From Bacillota bacterium (GTDB lineage: Bacteria; Bacillota; Clostridia; DSM-8532), in contig JAEXPO010000380.1 of the NCBI GenBank assembly GCA_023446675.1, forward strand, positions 1 through 8,090: a stretch of 8,090 nt of DNA, given 5' to 3'. Positions 7,150 to 8,090 of the stretch are shown piece by piece (the stretch's first letter is position 1; every line of letters starts with the position of its first letter). A program made the translations under genes and the position numbers. The notes beneath the pieces are model-generated. The model was not told where the DNA came from and ran no database searches. It was given only the letters and a program-made list of their open reading frames with translations.

Positions 7150-8090
7150 ATGAGTATAAGGAGATCGGAAGCCCTTAAAAGTCCCAAAATCCTTTTTGTG
7201 GCGGCAGAAGCCTCCCCTCTTGCCAAGGCCGGCGGTTTGGGCGATGTGGCAGGAGAGCTCCCCGCAGTCCTTCAGAGCATGGGGGCGGATATAAGGGTGG
7301 TTATTCCTGCTTATCTTGGCATTGAGGCGCAGACAGATATTATAGGGGACTTTCCGGTTGCCATGGGAGCCAAAAATGAAACCTGCATTGTGCGCAGCGT
7401 TCGAGGCGCAAAGGTGCCCACCTTCCTTGCGGATAATTACAATTATTTTGGAAGGCCGGGAATATACGGCCATGCCGATGACAGCGAGCGTTTTGCCTTT
7501 TTCTGCCTGGCAGTGTATCAGATGCTCCTTCGCTTTGATTTCAGGCCCGACATTATTCATCTCAATGACTGGCATACGGCGCCCCTTGCCATGCTGGTAA
7601 GAGAAAACGACAGAGAACATCCGGAGCTTTCTTCCTTAAGTATTTTGTATACCATTCATAACATGGCCTATCAGGGGGTGTGCGACAGGCGTATCTTCGG
7701 CCTTTTCGGGCTAAAGGACGTGGTTTTTCAAATGGATAAGGTAGAGTACTACGGCTGCTTTAATCCCATGAAGGCGGGCCTGAACTATGCCGACTGGATA
7801 AATACCGTAAGCCCCCGCTATGCCCGCCAGATACTTAAGACAGAAGAGGGCTTCGGCCTTGAAGGTGTGCTGGAAAAAAGAAAGGACAGGCTTTCAGGCA
7901 TTATCAACGGCATAGATACGACCTTTTGGTCACCAGAAACGGATCCCCTAATTTATGCTCCTTACACTAGTGAGAGCCTTCAGGGAAAGAAAAAAAATAA
8001 GGCAGCCCTCAAGGAAGAGCTGGGGCTGTCACCGGGTGACAAGCCGCTTTTCGGCATGGGTACAAGGCTTGTGAACCATAAGGGGCTGGA
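7150..8090 (+). CDS. glgA: Glycogen synthase GlgA, ADP-glucose type (3'-truncated by the window edge)
   Basis: GT5-family glucosyltransferase that extends alpha-1,4-glucan from ADP-glucose, making storage glycogen in the cytoplasm. The frame is open from ATG 7150 to the end: 313 codons of an expected 475-490, so most of the C-terminal Rossmann domain is outside. Visible motifs: AAEASPLAKAGGLGDV (18-33) with the ADP-glucose-binding K26-x-G-G, HLNDWHTAP (137-145), TIHNMAYQG (168-176), NTVSPRYA (218-225), INGIDTTFW (252-260), and R306 and K311 in TRLVNHKGL, counterparts of E. coli R300 and K305. An in-frame TAA at 7132 makes 7150 the only ATG possible; AAAGGA at 7133-7138 lies 11 nt upstream. 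The start adds about ten residues before the usual KILFV opening. It follows the pnp terminator, so it is a separate unit; I see no convincing promoter. Confidence 0.95.
   Translation, partial: MSIRRSEALKSPKILFVAAEASPLAKAGGLGDVAGELPAVLQSMGADIRVVIPAYLGIEAQTDIIGDFPVAMGAKNETCIVRSVRGAKVPTFLADNYNYFGRPGIYGHADDSERFAFFCLAVYQMLLRFDFRPDIIHLNDWHTAPLAMLVRENDREHPELSSLSILYTIHNMAYQGVCDRRIFGLFGLKDVVFQMDKVEYYGCFNPMKAGLNYADWINTVSPRYARQILKTEEGFGLEGVLEKRKDRLSGIINGIDTTFWSPETDPLIYAPYTSESLQGKKKNKAALKEELGLSPGDKPLFGMGTRLVNHKGL

Noticed and set aside
7039..7620. 193-codon open frame on the - strand
   Set aside because: Antisense to the conserved N-terminal domain of glgA, which is clearly coding on the + strand; no family recognised.

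Overview
The window looks like the chromosome of a Gram-positive member of the Bacillota, most likely a clostridial relative; genus cannot be told from the sequence. Grounds: strong AAGGAG/GGAGG ribosome binding sites before nearly every gene, a TTG start on rimO, intrinsic terminators, a PNPase whose RNA-facing loop reads FIKR (the form I recall from Bacillus subtilis, against FFRR in E. coli), and the rimO-pgsA pairing often seen in this phylum. Base composition is moderate and looks even throughout. I see no mobile element, phage gene, tRNA, rRNA or CRISPR array.

Layout, all genes on the + strand: (1) 1-2007, polyphosphate kinase ppk1, lacking its first codons at the left edge, followed by a terminator-like hairpin at 2072-2116. 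(2) 2173-4126, rimO and pgsA, 25 nt apart and probably one transcript. (3) 4190-4603, rpsO as a compact unit with its own sigma-A-type promoter, a leader with pseudoknot potential, and a strong terminator. (4) 4604-6987, pnp with a 214-nt structured leader and a strong terminator. (5) 7025-8090, glgA preceded by a possible 28-residue leucine-rich leader ORF; glgA runs off the right edge.

Functionally this is core machinery. RimO modifies ribosomal protein S12, S15 helps assemble the 30S subunit, PNPase degrades RNA phosphorolytically, PgsA makes the precursor of phosphatidylglycerol, and PPK1 and GlgA make the two storage polymers polyphosphate and glycogen. rpsO next to pnp is an old, widely conserved order; ppk1 and glgA on either side look more lineage-specific.

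I found no new protein system. The parts worth a second look are non-coding or very small: the rpsO leader (hairpin loop complementary to a site next to the ribosome binding site), the pnp leader hairpin and an overlapping 17-codon ORF, and the leucine-rich mini-ORF ahead of glgA. No intergenic stretch exceeds 300 bases.
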